Shown here: positions 39,426 to 48,486 of the stretch, piece by piece
Position numbering within the stretch: the stretch's first letter is position 1
Layout of the letters: the number at the start of each line of letters is the position of its first letter
NCBI RefSeq assembly: GCF_021021415.1
Contig: NZ_JAINWJ010000009.1
Coordinates: forward strand, 62,001-126,000
Reading direction: 5' to 3'
Origin: Martelella mediterranea
GTDB lineage: Bacteria > Pseudomonadota > Alphaproteobacteria > Rhizobiales > Rhizobiaceae
Length of the DNA: 64,000 bases
Position numbers and translations under genes: made by a program
The notes under the pieces: generated by a model
What the model saw: only the letters and a program-made list of their open reading frames with translations
What the model was told of the DNA's origin: nothing
The model's database searches: none

Positions 39426-39502
39426 TGGTGATCCCGGCGCGATTCGAACGCGCGACCCTCAGATTAGGAATCTGATGCTCTATCCTGCTGAGCTACGGGA
39501 CC
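39426..39502 (-). tRNA. tRNA-Arg (anticodon CCT)
   Basis: The minus strand folds into a complete 77-base tRNA: acceptor GGTCCCG pairing with CGGGATC (one G-U), a D arm with AGCTCAGCAGGATAGAGC, an anticodon arm with loop TTCCTAA, a T arm with GTTCGAATC, and an encoded CCA end. Anticodon CCT reads AGG arginine codons, which are rare in this GC-rich genome. It lies upstream of rpsO on the same strand. Confidence 0.95.
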
Positions 39503-39570
39503 ACTCGCCTCTCCATACAAAAGCGGGGCTCCGATGAAAAGCCCTGTTTTTGCTTTGCGGCAGCCATGGC

Positions 39571-40734
39571 TCAGGCGGCGAGGCGGGCTTCGGCAAGACG
39601 GACCCAGTAGGAAATGCCGTGGGCGAGCGCCTCGTCGTTGAAATCATAGTCCGGATTGTGCAGGCCGGCGCTGTCGCCATTGCCGAGCATGATGAAGGCG
39701 CCGGGCCTTGCCTCCAGCATGTAGGAAAAATCCTCCGCCGCCGTCCAGGGCTCAACCGCGGTGTTAACCGCCTCAGGCCCCGCGACCGCGATCGCCGCAT
39801 CCGCGGCATGGCGCGTCTCTTCCTCGTGATTGACCGTCGGGGGATAGTTGCGGGTGTATGTCACCACGGCCTCGCCGCCCTGGGCGGCGGCAAGACCTTC
39901 GGCGATGGCCGTGAGCCGCTGCTCCGCCATGTCGCGGTTTTCCGGCGTAAACGAGCGCACCGTGCCGCCGAGTTCGGCCTCCGAAGGAATGACGTTATGG
40001 GCAAAGCCCGCATGAAACTCAGTCACCGAGACCACCAGCGCGCCCACCGGATCAGCGCTGCGCGAGACGATGGTCTGCAGCGCGCCGACGATCTGGCTGC
40101 CGATCACGACCGGATCTATGGTCGTGTGCGGCTGGGCCGCGTGCCCGCCCCTGCCCCGGATCAGGATCCGGAACTCGTCGGTCGCCGCCATGATCGGGCC
40201 GGGCCGGATCGCGAATTCGCCGACCGGAAGGCCCGGGAAATTATGCATGCCGTAGACCTCGGCAATCGAGAACCGGTCCATCAGCCCGTCCTCGATCATC
40301 GCCTTGCCGCCACCGCCGCCCTCTTCCGCCGGCTGGAAGATCACGATGACCCTACCCCTGAAATTCCGCGTCTCGGCGAGGTATTTCGCAGCCCCCAGCA
40401 GCATCGCCATATGACCGTCATGGCCGCAGGCATGCATCTTGCCGGGAACCATCGAGGCCCACGGACGGCCGGTTTTCTCACTGATGGGCAAGGCATCCAT
40501 GTCGGCGCGCAAGCCGATCGTGCGCCCCTCGCCCGCCCGGCCATGGATGACGCCGACAAGCCCGGTGCGCCCGATGCCTTCAACGACCTCGTCGACACCG
40601 AACTGCCGCAATTGTTCTGCTATGAAGCCCGCCGTCGCCTCGACGTCGTAGAGAAGTTCCGGATGCCGATGAAGGTGATGGCGCCATTCGGTCGCTTGAC
40701 TTTGGAGTTCGGCGGCGTAGTTCAGCACCGGCAT
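39571..40734 (-). CDS. M20-family amidohydrolase (hippurate-hydrolase-like)
   Basis: This 387-residue metal-dependent hydrolase removes an acyl group from N-acyl amino acids or similar amides. LRADMDALPI holds a metal Asp, MHACGHDGHMAMLLG provides metal His and Asp residues, and PAEEGGGGG the catalytic Glu and metal Glu; HNVIPSEAEL lies in the dimerisation domain. No signal peptide is visible. The start MPVLNYAAEL (40734) is chosen over a longer frame because homologues begin similarly and the added upstream part is unlike them. The exact substrate is unknown. Confidence 0.88.
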   Translation of the reverse strand: MPVLNYAAELQSQATEWRHHLHRHPELLYDVEATAGFIAEQLRQFGVDEVVEGIGRTGLVGVIHGRAGEGRTIGLRADMDALPISEKTGRPWASMVPGKMHACGHDGHMAMLLGAAKYLAETRNFRGRVIVIFQPAEEGGGGGKAMIEDGLMDRFSIAEVYGMHNFPGLPVGEFAIRPGPIMAATDEFRILIRGRGGHAAQPHTTIDPVVIGSQIVGALQTIVSRSADPVGALVVSVTEFHAGFAHNVIPSEAELGGTVRSFTPENRDMAEQRLTAIAEGLAAAQGGEAVVTYTRNYPPTVNHEEETRHAADAAIAVAGPEAVNTAVEPWTAAEDFSYMLEARPGAFIMLGNGDSAGLHNPDYDFNDEALAHGISYWVRLAEARLAA

Positions 40735-40874
40735 TAATGATACCCCTGCATTTTTGCAAAATTCGTTGTAAAACACGCTAATATTAAGTGGGATCAAAAC
40801 GTGTCCGCATCAAGAAGACGAGCCCTTCAAGGGGTATATCGATAGCAGCCGACAGGCAAGTAGAGAGAGCTACC

Positions 40875-42014
40875 GTGTTTCAAATCGCCAGGACGAAATC
40901 GACAACCCGGCACCTTGGTCGGAGGATGGCCGCCGCTGTGCTGTGCGCCGGAATAGTGCTCGCAACGCTGGTCTCCGCCGGCGCGGCGGCGCTCGCTCAT
41001 CCCTATATCGTGGTCGATGCGAAAACCGGGCGCGTGCTGTTTGCCAATGAGCCGTTCAAGAAATGGTATCCGGCGTCCCTCACCAAGCTGATGACGGCCT
41101 ATCTGGTGTTCGAGGACATGAAATCGGGACGGCTCGATCCGCGCGCGGCGATCACCTTTTCCGCCGCCGCCGCCAACGAGCCCGCCTCGAAGATGTATTT
41201 CGCCCCCGGCACGCGCGTGACGGTCGACAATGCGCTGAAGATGATGCTGGTGCATTCGGCCAATGACGCCGCCCATGCCGTGGCCGACGCCGCGATCGGC
41301 GGGCGCGACGCCTTCATCGCGCGCATGAACGCCAAGGCCGCGGAGCTCGGCATGGTCGACACCCATTTCGTCAATGCCAACGGCATGACCTCGATGGCCA
41401 ATCCGCAGACCGGCCAATATACCACCGCGCGCGACATGGCTGTGCTGGCGCTTGCCATGAGCCGCGACTTTCCGGAATACCAGTATTATTTCACCATCCC
41501 CGGCATTGCGGCCGACAGCGGAAAATACCGCAACACCAATCTGCTGGTCGGCAATTTCGACGGCGCCACCGGGATGAAGACCGGCTTCGTCTGCGCCTCG
41601 GGCTATAATCAGGTCTCATCGGCCAAGCGCGGCGGCCGCGAGGTGATCGCCGTCGCCTTCGGCGCCAACAGTGTGCCCGCGCGCGCCGACAAGGCCGCCG
41701 AGCTGCTGCAGGCCGGGCTGACGTCCAACGATCGCTCCGGGCCGGAGCTTTCGAGCTATCTGCCGCCGCCCGCTCCGGACCGCCCCGTTGCCGACATCAC
41801 CAACGAGGTCTGCAGCGCGCAGGCCGTGGAGGATCGCGGCGATATCCGCGATGAAGACGGCAATTACATCTTCAAGTCGCCCTATCTGAAGCCGCTGCCG
41901 AAGGAATACGCGACCATCGACGCTTTCCGCCTGCCCAACGACACCGAAACCGTGGCGGGCGCGCTCGACAATCTTACCTATGTGCCGCTGCCCTATGCCC
42001 GGCCCGAGCAATAG
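40875..42014 (+). CDS. D-alanyl-D-alanine carboxypeptidase
   Basis: This 379-residue periplasmic enzyme trims the terminal D-Ala from peptidoglycan peptides. After a long basic N terminus, a hydrophobic signal segment (MAAAVLCAGIVLATLVSAGA) ends near AAALA. The three penicillin-binding motifs are present: SLTK with the active-site Ser, SAND, and KTG in GMKTGFVCASGY. The GTG at 40875 is preferred, with a GAGAG ribosome site just upstream; ATG 40926 is an alternative but lies too close to its own GGAGG. A C-terminal region of about 100 residues after the catalytic domain includes a single YIFKSPYLKPLP segment of unknown role. Confidence 0.9.
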   Translation: MFQIARTKSTTRHLGRRMAAAVLCAGIVLATLVSAGAAALAHPYIVVDAKTGRVLFANEPFKKWYPASLTKLMTAYLVFEDMKSGRLDPRAAITFSAAAANEPASKMYFAPGTRVTVDNALKMMLVHSANDAAHAVADAAIGGRDAFIARMNAKAAELGMVDTHFVNANGMTSMANPQTGQYTTARDMAVLALAMSRDFPEYQYYFTIPGIAADSGKYRNTNLLVGNFDGATGMKTGFVCASGYNQVSSAKRGGREVIAVAFGANSVPARADKAAELLQAGLTSNDRSGPELSSYLPPPAPDRPVADITNEVCSAQAVEDRGDIRDEDGNYIFKSPYLKPLPKEYATIDAFRLPNDTETVAGALDNLTYVPLPYARPEQ

Positions 42015-42022
42015 AAGCCAGA

Positions 42023-43111
42023 ATGTATCAGCCATCGCATCCCATCCCCGTCTCGATCGTCACCGGCTTTCTCGGCGCGGGCAAATCGACGCTTCTGAAC
42101 CGCCTTCTCGCTGATCCGGCGCTGGCCGATGCCGCCGTGATCATCAACGAGTTCGGGGAGGTCGGCATCGACCATCTCCTGGTCGAACGCTCCGGCGATT
42201 CGGTCATCGAGCTTGCCAATGGATGCCTGTGCTGCACCGTGCGCGGCGAACTGATCGACACGCTCGCCGACCTGCTCGACCGGATGCAGACCGGCAGGAT
42301 CAAACCGGTCAACCGGGTGATCATCGAAACCACCGGCCTTGCCGATCCGGTTCCCGTGCTGATGGCGATCATGGCGCATCCGGCGATCGCCGCCGCCTTT
42401 TCGGTCGACGGCGTGGTGACCCTGGTGGACGCGGTGACCGGGATCGCGACGCTGGAACGCCATGACGAGGCCGCCCGCCAGGTCGCCGTTGCCGATCGCC
42501 TCGTCATCACCAAGACCGATCTCGTCTCCGCCGAAATCGCGGCAAGCTTTGCCGAACGGCTCGCCGCCATCAATCCGACCGCCGAAATCGTCGATGGCGC
42601 GACGCCGATGGCCGCCAATCCCCATCTCCTGGTCGCAGGCCTGTTCGATCCGGCGCGCAAATCGCCGCGAGTCGGCGAATGGCTGCGGGCGGCCGAAACC
42701 GGCCACGATCACCACCATCACGACGTCAATCGCCATGACGAGCATATCCGCGCCTTCGCGCTTCTTGCGGGCGCGCTCCCGTCGCGACAGGTCATCGAAG
42801 CCTTCCAGCATCGCCTTGCCCGCGAACACGGCGAGCATATCCTGCGGGTCAAGGGGATCGTGGCGATTGCCGGCGAGCCCCGACCGCTTGTGATCCACGG
42901 CGTCGGCGCCACGGTCTATCCGTCGCGTTATCTCGCCGGCTGGCCGGAGGACAGCGCGCCTGAAACGCGGATCGTCGTGATTGGCGCGGACCTCGGCGAG
43001 AAGGCGGTGCGCGACCTCTTCGCAAGCTTCCTGGACCAGCCGGCGGTCGACCGACCGGACCGGGCGGCGCTCGAGGACAACCCGCTTGCGGCCTTCGGCT
43101 TCAAGCGCTGA
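42023..43111 (+). CDS. CobW/COG0523-family GTP-binding metallochaperone-like protein
   Basis: This 362-residue G3E GTPase has Walker A GFLGAGKST near residue 15, the metal-binding NGCLCCTVRGE motif (CxCC), a TKTD guanine-specificity motif and the C-terminal CobW_C domain. A His-rich loop (GHDHHHHDVNRHDEH) between the domains is typical of zinc or cobalt handling members. It probably inserts or delivers a metal to a client protein; no zinc-responsive site was recognised upstream. It follows the carboxypeptidase gene after 8 bases, so both may share a transcript. Confidence 0.88.
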   Translation: MYQPSHPIPVSIVTGFLGAGKSTLLNRLLADPALADAAVIINEFGEVGIDHLLVERSGDSVIELANGCLCCTVRGELIDTLADLLDRMQTGRIKPVNRVIIETTGLADPVPVLMAIMAHPAIAAAFSVDGVVTLVDAVTGIATLERHDEAARQVAVADRLVITKTDLVSAEIAASFAERLAAINPTAEIVDGATPMAANPHLLVAGLFDPARKSPRVGEWLRAAETGHDHHHHDVNRHDEHIRAFALLAGALPSRQVIEAFQHRLAREHGEHILRVKGIVAIAGEPRPLVIHGVGATVYPSRYLAGWPEDSAPETRIVVIGADLGEKAVRDLFASFLDQPAVDRPDRAALEDNPLAAFGFKR

Positions 43112-43117
43112 TCGAAT

Positions 43118-43360
43118 TCACGACCGTTCAATCACGAAACGATGACCGCTTTCGGTCGCCATGCTTTCAATGAGCCGGTGGCCGTCCTGCTGGCAGAGAT
43201 GAGGTATGTCGATCACGGCGAGCGGGTCGGTGGTCTCCACCGTCAGCAGGCTTCCGGGCGCAAGCTCGGCCAGGCGCTTGCCGGTCTTCAACGCCGGCAG
43301 CGGGCATTTCAGCCCCTTCAGATCATAATGGAAGGACTGCGGCACGAAGCCGTCGCTCAC
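43118..43360 (-). CDS. TusA-family sulfurtransferase
   Basis: This 80-residue protein has the TusA fold signature LKGLKCPLPALKTGKRLAEL with the CPxP cysteine that carries a persulfide. TusA proteins relay sulfur for tRNA thiolation or other sulfur metabolism. It overlaps the preceding L,D-transpeptidase gene by four bases (ATGA), so the two are translationally coupled although no functional link is known. Confidence 0.88.
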   Translation of the reverse strand: MSDGFVPQSFHYDLKGLKCPLPALKTGKRLAELAPGSLLTVETTDPLAVIDIPHLCQQDGHRLIESMATESGHRFVIERS

Positions 43361-44562
43361 CAGAATTTCCAGAAAGGCCTGTCGCCTTTCGTGGGCTGCT
43401 CCGGCTCGGCATAGGCCGCCATCGGGCTTGGCTCGGGGATCGGCACCGCAGAGGAAACCGGCACCTCCGGAACATCCGGGATCGCGGCCGTCTGGGTGAC
43501 GGTATCGATTTCGGAAGCGACATCTTCCGGCGTTTCCAGAGGGCCGTATTTCGAGATCCGGTACTGTTCCACGGTCACGAAGCGGCCGGCTTCCAGCGAG
43601 GAACCGGTGGGCTGGTAAAGCGCATCGGTCGGGTCCTCGCGCAGATCGGCGACGATGGCCTTGCGTTCCGCTTCGCTCGGATCGATCCAGACCTTGTCGT
43701 CGTTCTCCGCGAGCGCCTTGGCGAATTGCTTCTGATAGTCGCTCTGGTTCTGAGCCAGCGCCATCTTGTCCTGGGCGGTAAGATTGGACGCCATGACCGG
43801 GCAGGCGCGATCGGAGGCGACATCGCCGCCATTGACCGGGTCCTTGTTGAACAGATATTCGCCGCCGCAGACATCGACGTCCGGAATCTTGTGGGTCACG
43901 TCGAAATAGTCGTAGCCTTCCTTCAGCATCTGCCAGAAGGGATAGTTCTCGTTATAGCGGTGGCGCACCATGTTCTCCGCGGTCATGCGGAACGGATAGG
44001 CCTGCAGCATGATCGCCTGCTGGCCGCCGGAAAAGGCATCGCGCGCGAAGGCGAAGATTTCCAGTATCTGCTCGTCGGTCATCGAATAGCAGCCGCGCGA
44101 GGAGCAGGCGCCGTGGATCATCAGGTCGGAGCCGGTGAACTGGTTGGCGCGGTCATAGCGGTTTGGATAGCCGGTATTGATCGCCAGGAAATATTGCGAA
44201 TAGGGGTTCAGAAGACCCTTGGAGAGCGGATAGAAGCCCTCGGGCGCCTGACGGTCGCCCTCCTTCTTCTTCGGGCCGAGCTTGCCGGACCAGGCGCAGA
44301 TCTCGTAGGTCTCGAGTTCGCCATAGGTGCCGTCGCGCTTCTGCTTCCAGATTTCGAGAACGCCCTCTTCCTTGAAAATCCGGATCGTGATCGGCGCGTT
44401 CTTGGCCATGTCGTACTTGCTCATCTTCGCCACCATGGAAGACGGCAAAGAATAGTTCATCTTCTCCTGCACGGAGGAGAAGTCGGTACTGTCAAAAAAG
44501 CTGTTGCAGCCCGTCAGCGCCACAGCGGCGAACATTATCGGGGCCAGTACAGTCAAGCGCAT
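43357..44562 (-). CDS. Murein L,D-transpeptidase lipoprotein (YafK-like)
   Basis: This 401-residue protein has a lipobox (VALTGC, lipidated Cys about residue 19) and a YkuD-type catalytic domain with the His and active Cys in HGACSSRGCYSM. It should act in the periplasm, making or cutting 3-3 cross-links or attaching proteins to peptidoglycan. A long proline- and glutamate-rich C-terminal tail (about the last 60 residues) makes it longer than the E. coli YafK. The start MRLTVLAPIM at 44562 gives a proper lipoprotein signal; a longer frame would bury it. Confidence 0.85.
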   Translation of the reverse strand: MRLTVLAPIMFAAVALTGCNSFFDSTDFSSVQEKMNYSLPSSMVAKMSKYDMAKNAPITIRIFKEEGVLEIWKQKRDGTYGELETYEICAWSGKLGPKKKEGDRQAPEGFYPLSKGLLNPYSQYFLAINTGYPNRYDRANQFTGSDLMIHGACSSRGCYSMTDEQILEIFAFARDAFSGGQQAIMLQAYPFRMTAENMVRHRYNENYPFWQMLKEGYDYFDVTHKIPDVDVCGGEYLFNKDPVNGGDVASDRACPVMASNLTAQDKMALAQNQSDYQKQFAKALAENDDKVWIDPSEAERKAIVADLREDPTDALYQPTGSSLEAGRFVTVEQYRISKYGPLETPEDVASEIDTVTQTAAIPDVPEVPVSSAVPIPEPSPMAAYAEPEQPTKGDRPFWKFW

Positions 44563-44704
44563 GGATAGAACCTGCCGGATTTTGCCTTCAAACGCAACGG
44601 TCGCCCGCCGCTGAGTGGCACCATAATGCACAGTCAAACTTCAAGAAAGCGTTAACTCTTTCTTTCCGCCCCGCTGGCGGCAACCCGGCAAGAGCGCGCA
44701 GCCC

Positions 44705-45658
44705 TCAGAGATTGCGGCCGATGGCGAGGAATTTCTGGCGGCGCATATTGCGGATTTCCTCGGAAGACTTGCCTTCAAACTCCGCCAGCCCCTCGGCGAT
44801 CTGGTCACCCGAAGCATCGATCACGGTGTCGGCATGGCGATGCGCGCCGCCGACCGGCTCTGGGATGATCTCCTCGACGATGCCGAACCCCTTCAGATCC
44901 TGCGCGGTGATCTTCATGTTGGTGGCCGCTTCCTTGGCCCGGGCGGAATCGCGCCACAGGATCGAGGCCGCGCCTTCCGGTGAAATCACCGAATAGATCG
45001 CGTGCTCCAGCATATAGACCCGGTTGGCCGCCGCAATCGCGATCGCGCCGCCCGACATGCCCTCGCCGATCACCAGCGTGATCATCGGCACGCCGAGCCT
45101 CAGACACATCTGGGTCGAGCGCGCGATCGCCTCGGCCTGACCGCGCTCTTCGGCGCCGACGCCCGGATAGGCGCCCTGCGTGTCGACGATCGAGATCACC
45201 GGCAGGTTGAAGCGGTCGGCAAGCTCCATCAGGCGGATCGCCTTGCGGTAGCCTTCCGGCCGGGGCATGCCGAAATTGTGCTTCAGCCGGCTCTTGGTGT
45301 CGTGGCCCTTTTCCTCGCCGATGACGGCGACCGGGCGTCCGCGGAACCGGGCAAGGCCCGCCTGGATCGCCGCGTCCTCGCCGAAATTGCGGTCGCCGGC
45401 GATCGTGGTGAACTCGGTGAACAACCGCTTTGCGTAGTCGAGAAAGTGCGGGCGCTGGGGGTGGCGGGCAACTTGCGCCTTCTGCCATGGCGAAAGCTTG
45501 CCGTAGATGTCGGTCATCGCTTCGCTGACGCGGGTTTCCAGACGCGCGATCTCTTCCGACGTGTCGATGCTCTCGCCGTCGTCGGCCAGTTTCTTCAGCT
45601 CGATAATCTTGGCCTCCAGGTCGGAGATCGGCCTTTCGAAATCGAGATAGCTGTACAT
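44705..45658 (-). CDS. accA: Acetyl-CoA carboxylase carboxyltransferase alpha subunit
   Basis: This 317-residue subunit transfers carboxyl groups to acetyl-CoA in fatty-acid synthesis. It has the N-terminal helix YLDFERPISDLEAKI, the AccA signatures NFGMPRPEGYRKAIRLM, DTQGAYPGVGAEERGQ and IGEGMSGGAIAI, and SPEGAASILWRD. Start MYSYLDFERP at 45658 matches relatives. Its partner accD lies elsewhere. xerD is upstream on the same strand, a rhizobial arrangement. Confidence 0.97.
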   Translation of the reverse strand: MYSYLDFERPISDLEAKIIELKKLADDGESIDTSEEIARLETRVSEAMTDIYGKLSPWQKAQVARHPQRPHFLDYAKRLFTEFTTIAGDRNFGEDAAIQAGLARFRGRPVAVIGEEKGHDTKSRLKHNFGMPRPEGYRKAIRLMELADRFNLPVISIVDTQGAYPGVGAEERGQAEAIARSTQMCLRLGVPMITLVIGEGMSGGAIAIAAANRVYMLEHAIYSVISPEGAASILWRDSARAKEAATNMKITAQDLKGFGIVEEIIPEPVGGAHRHADTVIDASGDQIAEGLAEFEGKSSEEIRNMRRQKFLAIGRNL

Positions 45659-45732
45659 TGTCGCAATTTCCCTGGGTTTTCCGCCGCGCCCGGAACCGCG
45701 TTCTCGGGCTTCCACTTACAATATTGTGCCGC

Positions 45733-46671
45733 TTAATCCCGTTTTTTGGCCTCTTTTGCAAGGGGGTGATGCATTTCCACCAGTTCCCGGAGCCTTTCTT
45801 CCAGCACATGGGTGTAGATTTGGGTGGTCGAGATATCGGCATGGCCGAGCATTTCCTGCACCGCGCGCAGGTCCGCGCCGTTCTGCAGCAGGTGGCTGGC
45901 GAAGGCATGGCGCAGCACATGCGGCGAGATCGCGGTGGTCCTAAGCCCCGCCCGCGCAGCCAAGCCTTTCAGGTCGCGCGCGAAGACCTGGCGCGACAAA
46001 TGCCCGGCAGCGCCTCTCGAGGCGAACAGATAGGGGTTCTCGTCGTCGCCCGCTGCCTTCTGCCGCTCGGCATCGAAGGCGACAAGCGCCTCCAGCGCGC
46101 GGCGCGACAGCGGCACGGCGCGCTCCTTGTTGCCCTTGCCGCGCACCGTCAGAAACCGCTCCCTCTTCTTCATCACGCTCGCCGGCAGCGTCACCAGTTC
46201 GGAAACCCGCATGCCGCTGGCATAAAGCGTTTCCAAAAGCGCGCTCATGCGCAGCTTTTCAAAATGCTGTGGACCGGGGGCGCTGGCCTCCGCCGCCGCC
46301 TGGTCCAGCAGCCGGTCGACATCGGCGACCGATAGGGTTTTCGGCAGCGGCCGCGCCTTTTTCGGCGCATCGATGACGCCGGTCGGATCGTCGCCGCGCA
46401 GACCTTCCGCATAGAGAAACTGATAGAACTGCTTCAGCGCCGAAAGCCGCCTTGCCTGGGAACTGGCCGCAAAGCCGCGTTTTGCAAGGTCCGCGAGATA
46501 GGCCGAAACATCGCCGGAAGCCGCGTCATCGACCGCAATCCCGCGGTCGATCATGAAATCGCGATAGTCGTCGAGATCGCGCTGATAGGCGGCAAGCGTA
46601 TTGACGGCCGCCCCCCGCTCCGCGCTCAGCATTTCGATGAACGCCTCGATATGGGCGCCGGAAAGATCCAA
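45733..46671 (-). CDS. xerD: Site-specific tyrosine recombinase XerD
   Basis: This 312-residue recombinase resolves chromosome dimers at dif with XerC. The N-terminal SAM-like domain (about 1-90) leads to the catalytic domain with Arg in [10 protein letters not shown], Lys in [32 protein letters not shown] and the nucleophile Tyr in IYTHV. It starts with TTG; GGGAG lies 9 bases upstream. It is divergent from aroK. Confidence 0.95.
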   Translation of the reverse strand: MDLSGAHIEAFIEMLSAERGAAVNTLAAYQRDLDDYRDFMIDRGIAVDDAASGDVSAYLADLAKRGFAASSQARRLSALKQFYQFLYAEGLRGDDPTGVIDAPKKARPLPKTLSVADVDRLLDQAAAEASAPGPQHFEKLRMSALLETLYASGMRVSELVTLPASVMKKRERFLTVRGKGNKERAVPLSRRALEALVAFDAERQKAAGDDENPYLFASRGAAGHLSRQVFARDLKGLAARAGLRTTAISPHVLRHAFASHLLQNGADLRAVQEMLGHADISTTQIYTHVLEERLRELVEMHHPLAKEAKKRD

Positions 46672-46772
46672 TGCGGTTAACTCCCTGTTGTCCGAAACCG
46701 GAATTCGGCGCCCTTCGCCTTGACGCCATCACGGCATTTGCCGATACGTGGCAGGACAAGAATGGGCACGCT

Positions 46773-47366
46773 ATGAACGTAAAACAAGATACCGGCGGCG
46801 CGGGACTGCGGCAAAAGGCGATTGCCGGCCTTGCCGGGCGCAATCTGATCCTGGTCGGCCTGATGGGCGCCGGCAAGAGCGCGATCGGCAAGCTCGTCGC
46901 CGCCCAGCTCGGCCTGCCCTATATCGACACCGACCACGAAATCGAATCCGCCGCCCAGATGTCGATCGCCGATATTTTTGCGGCCTATGGCGAGCCGGAA
47001 TTCCGCGCGCTCGAAACAAGGGTGATCGAGCGCGTGCTGGCGGAGGGGCCGGCGATCGTCTCCACCGGGGGCGGCGCGTTCATCAACCCGGTGAACCGCG
47101 AACTGATCGCCCGTTCCGGCCTGTCGCTGTGGCTGAAGGCCGACCTCGAGACATTGTGGGACCGGGTCAAGCGCCGCCAGACCCGCCCGCTTTTGAAAAC
47201 CGAGAACCCGAAGCAGACGCTCAAGGATTTGATGGACAAGCGCTATCCGGTCTATGGAGAAGCCGATATCACCGTCCACTCCCGCAATGTCCGAAAGGAA
47301 GCTGTGATGCGCGATGTGCTGAAGGCGCTCGCCGCCGTTGATGAAGGAAAATATTCCCATGACTGA
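46773..47366 (+). CDS. aroK: Shikimate kinase
   Basis: This 197-residue kinase makes shikimate-3-phosphate in aromatic amino-acid synthesis. It shows Walker A GLMGAGKSAIG, the DTDHEIE shikimate-binding Asp, and TGGGAF with the substrate-binding Gly-rich loop, plus a KRRQTRPLL lid Arg. An N-terminal extension of about 25 residues precedes the P-loop, as in rhizobial proteins. It overlaps aroB by eight bases (ATGACTGA), suggesting coupled translation. Confidence 0.95.
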   Translation: MNVKQDTGGAGLRQKAIAGLAGRNLILVGLMGAGKSAIGKLVAAQLGLPYIDTDHEIESAAQMSIADIFAAYGEPEFRALETRVIERVLAEGPAIVSTGGGAFINPVNRELIARSGLSLWLKADLETLWDRVKRRQTRPLLKTENPKQTLKDLMDKRYPVYGEADITVHSRNVRKEAVMRDVLKALAAVDEGKYSHD

Positions 47367-48486
47367 AAGCGTATCCGACAAGCGGATCGTCCGCGTCGAT
47401 CTCGCAGACCGCAGCTATGACATCCTGATCGGCCCGGACCTTCTGACCAGCGCCGGCGGCGAGACGCTCGCGCGGCTTGACTGCCGCAAGGTCGCGATCG
47501 TCTCCGACGTCAATGTCGCGCCGCTCTACCTCGATACGCTCGTCGAAAGCCTGCAGACCGACGGCATCGAGACCTTTTCGATGACGCTTGCGGCCGGCGA
47601 GAAGACCAAGAGCTTCGACAACCTCACCGCCGTGGTCGACTTCATCCTTGAGGCCCGGATCGAGCGCTCCGACGCGGTGATCGCGCTTGGCGGCGGCGTG
47701 ATCGGCGACCTCACCGGCTTTGCCGCCGCCATCGCCCGGCGCGGCGTGCGCTTCATCCAGGTGCCGACCTCGCTGCTGGCCCAGGTCGACAGTTCCGTCG
47801 GCGGCAAGACCGGCATCAATTCGCGCCACGGCAAGAACCTGATCGGCGCCTTCCACCAGCCCGATCTGGTGCTGGCCGACACCGCCGTGCTCGATACGCT
47901 GAGCCCGCGCGAATTTGCCGCGGGCTATGCCGAAGTCGTCAAATACGGGCTGATCGACCAGCCGGACTTCTTCCACTGGCTGGAAAAGCACCGCGAGGCT
48001 GTGTTTGCCGGCGGTGGTGCCCGGATCGAGGCGATCGCGCAAAGCTGCGCGGCCAAGGCCGCCGTCGTTGCCGCCGACGAGCGCGAAAACGGCCGGCGCG
48101 CGCTGCTGAACCTCGGCCACACCTTCGGCCACGCGCTGGAAAAGGCCACCGGTTACGACAGCGCCCGGCTGGTCCACGGCGAGGGCGTGGCGATCGGCAT
48201 GGTGCTGGCGCACGAGTTTTCCGCGCGCATGAACCTCGCAAGCCCGGACGACGCCAAGCGCGTGGCGGCGCATCTGAAGGAAGCGGGCCTGCCGACATCG
48301 CTCGCCGATATTGACGGGGACCTGCCCCCGCCTGATATAATGCTGGATGCCATCGGCCAGGACAAAAAGGTGAAGGGCGGCAAGCTGACCTTCATTCTCA
48401 CCCGCGGCATCGGAGAAGCCTTCATCGCAGATGACGTGCCGCCCTCCGAGGTTCTGGCGTTTCTGACGGAAAAACATCCGCAATGA
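47359..48486 (+). CDS. aroB: 3-dehydroquinate synthase
   Basis: This 375-residue NAD- and zinc-dependent enzyme makes dehydroquinate. Signatures include GEKTKSFDN, LGGGVIGDLTGFAAA, VPTSLLAQVDSSVGGKTGIN, and zinc-binding His residues in LNLGHTFGHALE and VHGEGVAIGM. AAGGAA precedes ATG 47359. aroK-aroB is a conserved unit and the next gene overlaps its stop by four bases. Confidence 0.97.
   Translation: MTESVSDKRIVRVDLADRSYDILIGPDLLTSAGGETLARLDCRKVAIVSDVNVAPLYLDTLVESLQTDGIETFSMTLAAGEKTKSFDNLTAVVDFILEARIERSDAVIALGGGVIGDLTGFAAAIARRGVRFIQVPTSLLAQVDSSVGGKTGINSRHGKNLIGAFHQPDLVLADTAVLDTLSPREFAAGYAEVVKYGLIDQPDFFHWLEKHREAVFAGGGARIEAIAQSCAAKAAVVAADERENGRRALLNLGHTFGHALEKATGYDSARLVHGEGVAIGMVLAHEFSARMNLASPDDAKRVAAHLKEAGLPTSLADIDGDLPPPDIMLDAIGQDKKVKGGKLTFILTRGIGEAFIADDVPPSEVLAFLTEKHPQ

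Noticed and set aside
42718-42762. The His-rich loop of the CobW-type protein as an added tag or assembly artefact
   Set aside because: His-rich metal-binding loops are normal in this GTPase family and the codons are mixed with Asp, Asn and Arg.
45733-46671. XerD as an integrase of a mobile element
   Set aside because: Its sequence and place next to accA and aroK-aroB are those of the chromosomal XerD; no phage or island genes surround it.
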